Under the pieces are notes generated by a model. It was not told the origin of the DNA and searched no databases. It was given only the letters and a program-made list of their open reading frames with translations. A DNA stretch of 64,000 bases, taken from NCBI GenBank assembly GCA_009840165.1, contig VXOG01000059.1, forward strand, positions 52,581 to 116,580. Reading direction: 5' to 3'. The position numbers and the translations under genes are program-made. Within the stretch, counting starts at the first letter, position 1; the number at the start of each line of letters is the position of its first letter. This document shows, piece by piece, positions 60,671 through 64,000 of this stretch. The DNA comes from Chloroflexota bacterium. Lineage in GTDB: Bacteria > Chloroflexota > Dehalococcoidia > Lucifugimonadales > UBA3495.

Positions 60671-61529
60671 AGAGGCCCTCGCACTCTTCGTTGAAATGGT
60701 TGATGTTCTCCGGCCCCTCAGATTCCCGTGCAGCGATGACACTTGCAAGGGGCCGACGCGCTGAGTGAAGATAAGGCCGACCGCTTAGGATCTGTCGAAC
60801 GGGGTTCGACTTGTTACTCCGCAACCAGCGGTCGAATTTAACAGCCTCTTCAAAACTGCTGGGTTCAGAACGCTTCAACTCAAGCCAGTGCTGATCAGAA
60901 CGATAGGGACATATCACGCAAGCGGAGCGAGGCAGGTGGCGACCTGGATATTCAGACGAAAACCAATCCAGACAATCACTCCGCGACATACCCAAGTCAA
61001 CTAAGGGCCACCGATGTTCGACCCACGGCTCCCTGCTGGGCTTCATTCGGCCGACCTCGTCAAGAGAAATTCCCAACCACATCTCGACGTGGGTGTCGGC
61101 AGGAAACGGTCGTCCCGGCCGCCCTCCAGCTAGGTGCCTGATGTGGCGATAGATTGGCTTGATCTTGTAGTGATTCGTGCATTGACGGCGCAGCATGCCC
61201 TTCTTGCCATTCTCGTCGACCAGAAAGAAGGGGACATCGATGAACCGGTGTCCTGAGACCGTTTGCCCCCGCTTGATGTTGGAGCGCAAATCACCAGCAG
61301 AAACCCTCAGCAAAGGAAAATCCAACTCGCGCTCAAGCCAATCCAGATGCGCATAGACGTATGCAGGCTCCCATCCTGTATCCGCGAACACCGCGATGTC
61401 TGGCTGAGGATAACCCAGCTTGAGCAGTCGCGGGTCGGACCTGCTCAACAAAAGAGCCAAGACGGAACTCTGTACACCTGCGCCCAAACTGAGGGAACGA
61501 TAAACCACGGTCTCTGTGTTCACAGCCAC
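60660..61529 (-). CDS. PAPS-reductase-like (PP-loop) protein of the defence-like operon
   Basis: The 289-residue protein of the PAPS reductase/adenine-nucleotide hydrolase superfamily has a modified PP-loop 'SLGAGVQSS' (residues 14-22), 'IAVFADTGWEPAYVYAHLDW', 'LRRQCTNHYKIKPIYRHIR', and a Cys pair in 'SACVICPYRSDQHWLEL'. DndC and TtuA/TtcA relatives use such folds for sulfur transfer onto DNA or tRNA; this branch lacks the SGGKDS consensus. GTG 61529 with AGGTG upstream. First gene of the operon; a candidate promoter -10 (TAAAAT) is at 61562-61567. Confidence 0.88.
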   Translation of the reverse strand: MAVNTETVVYRSLSLGAGVQSSVLALLLSRSDPRLLKLGYPQPDIAVFADTGWEPAYVYAHLDWLERELDFPLLRVSAGDLRSNIKRGQTVSGHRFIDVPFFLVDENGKKGMLRRQCTNHYKIKPIYRHIRHLAGGRPGRPFPADTHVEMWLGISLDEVGRMKPSREPWVEHRWPLVDLGMSRSDCLDWFSSEYPGRHLPRSACVICPYRSDQHWLELKRSEPSSFEEAVKFDRWLRSNKSNPVRQILSGRPYLHSARRPLASVIAARESEGPENINHFNEECEGLCGI

Positions 61530-61561
61530 TTTGCACCTTCACAGCGAGGCATTTTCGTGCG

Positions 61562-61567
61562 ATTTTA
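61562..61567 (-). promoter_or_regulatory. Possible -10 of the defence-like operon
   Basis: TAAAAT on the minus strand with TGC in front (extended -10 type), about 35 nt before the GTG start of the PAPS-reductase-like gene. The -35 is poorly defined. Confidence 0.4.
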
Positions 61568-61669
61568 GCATTTGGAATTTCACACTTGCCCCTTCATTTG
61601 ACAGTTTACTTTCATCGATTTTTGGCGAAGGTATACTGACACCAGCGAACTTGGCCAGCACGCCTTCCG

Positions 61670-62439
61670 TCATCCAGGGGGGTTGTGCGTCGGCAGGGTC
61701 AGGTAGTACTCCCCCAGCGACTCGGCTTCCAGATTCCGCCGTCGCAGGGCAGTCTGGGCCTGCTCAACGCGGCCGACGAGCCGATCACCACCCGCCCGCA
61801 ACTGCCGCCACTCGGCCACCAAGGGCATCGCCGAGCCGAAGGCGTAGTCCTCATCGGGCTGTTCTTCCAGGGTAACCACCCCGGCATCAGGCATTCCGGG
61901 CCGGTGCCGGGTCGGCCGCCAATCCTGTGTCACGCCGTCCTCCTGATCATGGCCTTGCGTATCACCGCCGTCAACGCCGACACCTTCGGCAGCATCGCCC
62001 GACTGCCGGCCATCTTCCAGCGCGGCAAGCCTGCGGTTCTGTTCCTCCAACTGTAGTGCCTGTTCATCCGCCAACTCCCCCCGCTCGGCGTTTTGTCCTC
62101 CAGCTCAGCCACCCGCTGCCGCAGGGCCGCCACATTGCCATCCGGCGGCCCGTCCCCGTCGCCTACCACCGTTTCACCGGTGCCGTCACCGCCCAGGTCC
62201 CGTAATTCCACCAATGCCCGCCGCATCCGCCGGGAGACCTGCCGGGAGTGGCAGCAGAGGGCCAGGGTGCGGTAGTTCACCCCCAGCACCTAGGCGGCGA
62301 GCACCCGGCCCCGTTCCTCCACCAGGGCGTCCAGCAGGTCCAATAGGGCGTCGTCCTATAGGGGAGCGCCCGGCTCCGTTCCGGGGTCTTAGTCCACTTC
62401 CAGGGAGGCGTCATCATCGTCGTTCACGGCCTTCACCAT
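61670..62439 (-). pseudogene. Decayed coiled-coil gene with three stop codons and a frameshift
   Basis: Read from ATG 62439, the frame has stops TAA, TAG and TAG separated by coding-like stretches ('DPGTEPGAPL', 'DDALLDLLDALVEERGRVLA', 'VLGVNYRTLALCCHSRQVSR'). It shifts frame near 62090 and continues 'LQLEEQNRRLAALEDGRQSG' to 'RRNLEAESLGEYYLTLPTH'. All three stops differ from a Glu codon by one G-to-T change (GAA/GAG). The intact protein would have a helix-turn-helix-like start and a coiled coil. Family not recognised. It lies between the defence-like operon and the IS21 end. Confidence 0.65.
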
Positions 62440-62985
62440 GGGTCAAAACTACAATCCGCGCACTGCAATCTCTGCAATAAAGTGATTATAGAGTCGCAGC
62501 AAATTGCTCGCACGGAAAACCTCCAAATGCCGTCCCCAACGCCCCATTCCTCGCAGGAAATGCCCTCAGATTGTATTCTGCAATCTTTTCTTTTTCCCTT
62601 TCAGGGCGCCCACTGCGGGAAACCGCCGGACAGGATTGCAGTTTGACACGTCGGGGCCTCTGGCGAGAGTCCCGCCGGGCCGCCTCCCCCGGTGTCGGAA
62701 CAGCCACCGGCGAGACCATCAAATGGCCCGGATCGATTTCCCGGCGGCGTCAATCGGGGTAGAGTGGATGACCCGGCCTACTCTTGCGTAGCCGGTCTGT
62801 CATAACGAGAAGCAAATTGACCCGGTGAATTGATTGGTTGAGTAAGCATCCATAAGTAGAGCCCATCATGCCCTCAGGATCTTGGTGGCGGCGTTATAGT
62901 ACTTGTCGGGTCCCTGCGGGCGCCAGGCGCACCAGCCCTAACCCGTTTGAACGCAAGAGGCCCCGTTATGGGGACGGCCGTAGAG
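62440..62985. other. Gene-free stretch
   Basis: About 546 nt without a credible gene. It holds one hairpin near 62962-62983 (GGCCCCGTTATGGGGACGGCC) close to the stop of the downstream minus-strand gene, possibly its terminator. Nothing else is recognised. Confidence 0.5.
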
Positions 62986-63765
62986 TCACCGGACGTGGGC
63001 TCTGTTGGTCTCTCTTACATCGTCCAGGAAGCCCATAACTCCGACCAGCGTCGCCGAATGGCCCTCACTCTCCGGCACGATGATTTCGGCGGCGACGATC
63101 ACCTCTTCCTCGAAGTCATGCCAATGGATCCTCACCTCGTCGTGGTGCTGAGTCCCCGCCTTTTCGGCCACGTCGTCATATAGCTTCTCGATCGCCATTG
63201 AGCGAGTCGCCAACACAGGATATATGTTGTCCCAGTAGTGGTCTGCCCCGACGGAGTCAATGTATCCTTGGGTGTACGCGTCCAGTTCGCCGCGTTCGTA
63301 AGCGCCGCGTGCCCACTCTTTGCTCTCCGCCAATTCCTCCTCGGTCGCTTCGTAGCCGAGTTCCTTGGCTTTCTGATGCAGGACGTGTTCCTGAATCAAG
63401 CTGGCCAGGGCGACGTTCTCGTCACCCCATTTCAGCACCAGGTTGTGTCGCGCTTCCAGGTAGTCGGTGGGCTGACCCAGGTCCTCGCCCAAGCCCTGCA
63501 ACTCTCTTTCTGCCATTTCTTTCGAGTGTTGAAGGTGCAGCACAGCTTCCTGTAGTTCCCGTGCGCTGATCGACGAGTTTCCGGCGATGGCAACCACCAC
63601 GTCTTCTTCGCTGGAGTCGGATGCCGTTGCCTGCCCGATCCAGTAGTCGTCCGACCAGAAGGCGCGGGCTCCTATGGCCGCGCCCCCAACAAGCAATGCA
63701 ACAACCACGAGTATGACCACCACCACGGAAGTCCGTGTCGCTATCTTTCGCTTGAATATAGGCAT
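62986..63765 (-). CDS. SurA-N-like membrane-anchored periplasmic protein
   Basis: The 259-residue protein has an N-terminal membrane anchor ('VVVVILVVVALLVGGAAIGA'), then 'VVVAIAGNSSISARELQEAV', a SurA N-terminal chaperone start ('A.Vng..It..E...'), and a helix-rich region 'LIQEHVLHQKAKELGYEATE' with 'EELAESKEW', typical of PpiC/SurA chaperone domains. No PPIase domain follows. A role in handling exported proteins is plausible. It is flanked by the decayed gene and IS21 remnant. Confidence 0.75.
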   Translation of the reverse strand: MPIFKRKIATRTSVVVVILVVVALLVGGAAIGARAFWSDDYWIGQATASDSSEEDVVVAIAGNSSISARELQEAVLHLQHSKEMAERELQGLGEDLGQPTDYLEARHNLVLKWGDENVALASLIQEHVLHQKAKELGYEATEEELAESKEWARGAYERGELDAYTQGYIDSVGADHYWDNIYPVLATRSMAIEKLYDDVAEKAGTQHHDEVRIHWHDFEEEVIVAAEIIVPESEGHSATLVGVMGFLDDVRETNRAHVR

Positions 63766-63815
63766 TGCTCATAGCCTATGTCCCACGTCAACTATTCTCA
63801 CCGAATTGTCGTCCA

Positions 63816-64000
63816 CTAAATTTGCCGGTTCACCTCCCTTGCCGGGGCAGCGTTGGCTTCGGCCGCAGTGGTCTCCCCGCGCTGCTGTGCTGCGTCAGTC
63901 CGGTAGCTGGGGACGTCAAACTCGAGGATGACGGCGTGGTGCACCACCCGGTCGATGGCGGCCGCGGTGGCCATGGGGTTGGCGAAGATGCGCTCCCACT
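63816..64000 (-). CDS. IS21-type helper ATPase IstB, C-terminal end only
   Basis: The last 61 codons on the minus strand, running off the window. 'WERIFANPMATAAAIDRVVH' and 'HAVILEFDVPSYR' match the conserved IstB end ('W..if.d...a.A..dRl.Hh......g.SYR'), with an Ala/Glu-rich tail 'TTAAEANAAPAREVNRQI'. IstB is the AAA+ helper of IS21-family transposition. Its partner istA would lie beyond the window. Confidence 0.85.
   Translation of the reverse strand, partial: WERIFANPMATAAAIDRVVHHAVILEFDVPSYRTDAAQQRGETTAAEANAAPAREVNRQI

Overview
The window is a high-GC bacterial chromosome segment in assembly-like context, with no rRNA operon, prophage or CRISPR array. The housekeeping set is holA, ybeY, pgpA, nfo, CCA-adding enzyme, secDF, def, fhs, priA and rplS. 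It sits beside a methylmalonyl-CoA branch (acyl-CoA dehydrogenase, epimerase, and a mutase catalytic subunit without its B12 domain). There are NIPSNAP, primary-amine oxidase and amidohydrolase genes, several families of short palindromic intergenic repeats, and many small two-gene cassettes. This is most like an environmental Chloroflexota genome (Dehalococcoidia / SAR202 type). That placement is inferred from gene content and was not tested phylogenetically.

Layout. 1-9.1 kb: the end of an oligopeptide ABC ATPase, holA, the methylmalonyl-CoA genes, an amino-acid binding lipoprotein, a NIPSNAP protein and an HtrA-like lipoprotein protease. 9.1-9.4 kb: a terminator and two tRNA genes (Arg-UCG, His-GUG). 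9.6-20 kb: an MFS transporter, an amidohydrolase, a DUF11 surface protein, a ybeY carrying an in-frame repeat insertion, a zincin, pgpA, nfo and an alcohol dehydrogenase. 20-32 kb: secF-secD-CCA enzyme, def, fhs, priA and rplS. 32-46 kb: an accessory-rich stretch with Panacea and RelE/Xre toxin-antitoxin pairs, an amine oxidase, a retropepsin-like protease micro-operon, a FnIII/RCC1-repeat secreted protein broken by one stop codon, two DNA-repair genes and a HEPN-like pair. 45.7-52.2 kb: a lactonase-like propeller, a PQQ-like propeller and a dipeptide ABC transporter operon. 52.2-53.9 kb: a cobalamin riboswitch controlling a FhuF-like [2Fe-2S] protein. 54-64 kb: a mobile and defence island with a transposase remnant, a DUF429 gene, a four-gene PAPS-reductase-like / SF2 helicase / GHKL ATPase / PLD nuclease operon, a decayed gene and an IS21 istB end.

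The strongest candidates for new biology are five. (1) The overlapping four-gene operon at 56740-61529, which has the composition of a defence or DNA-modification system and whose helicase carries one in-frame TGA. (2) The cobalamin riboswitch in front of a FhuF-like protein, suggesting a corrinoid reductase. (3) Two paralogous small-protein + retropepsin-like protease cassettes, one extended by two overlapping miniature membrane-protein genes. (4) Four unrelated-looking partner genes each coupled to a HEPN-like gene. (5) Intergenic palindromic repeats invading or ending coding sequence in ybeY.
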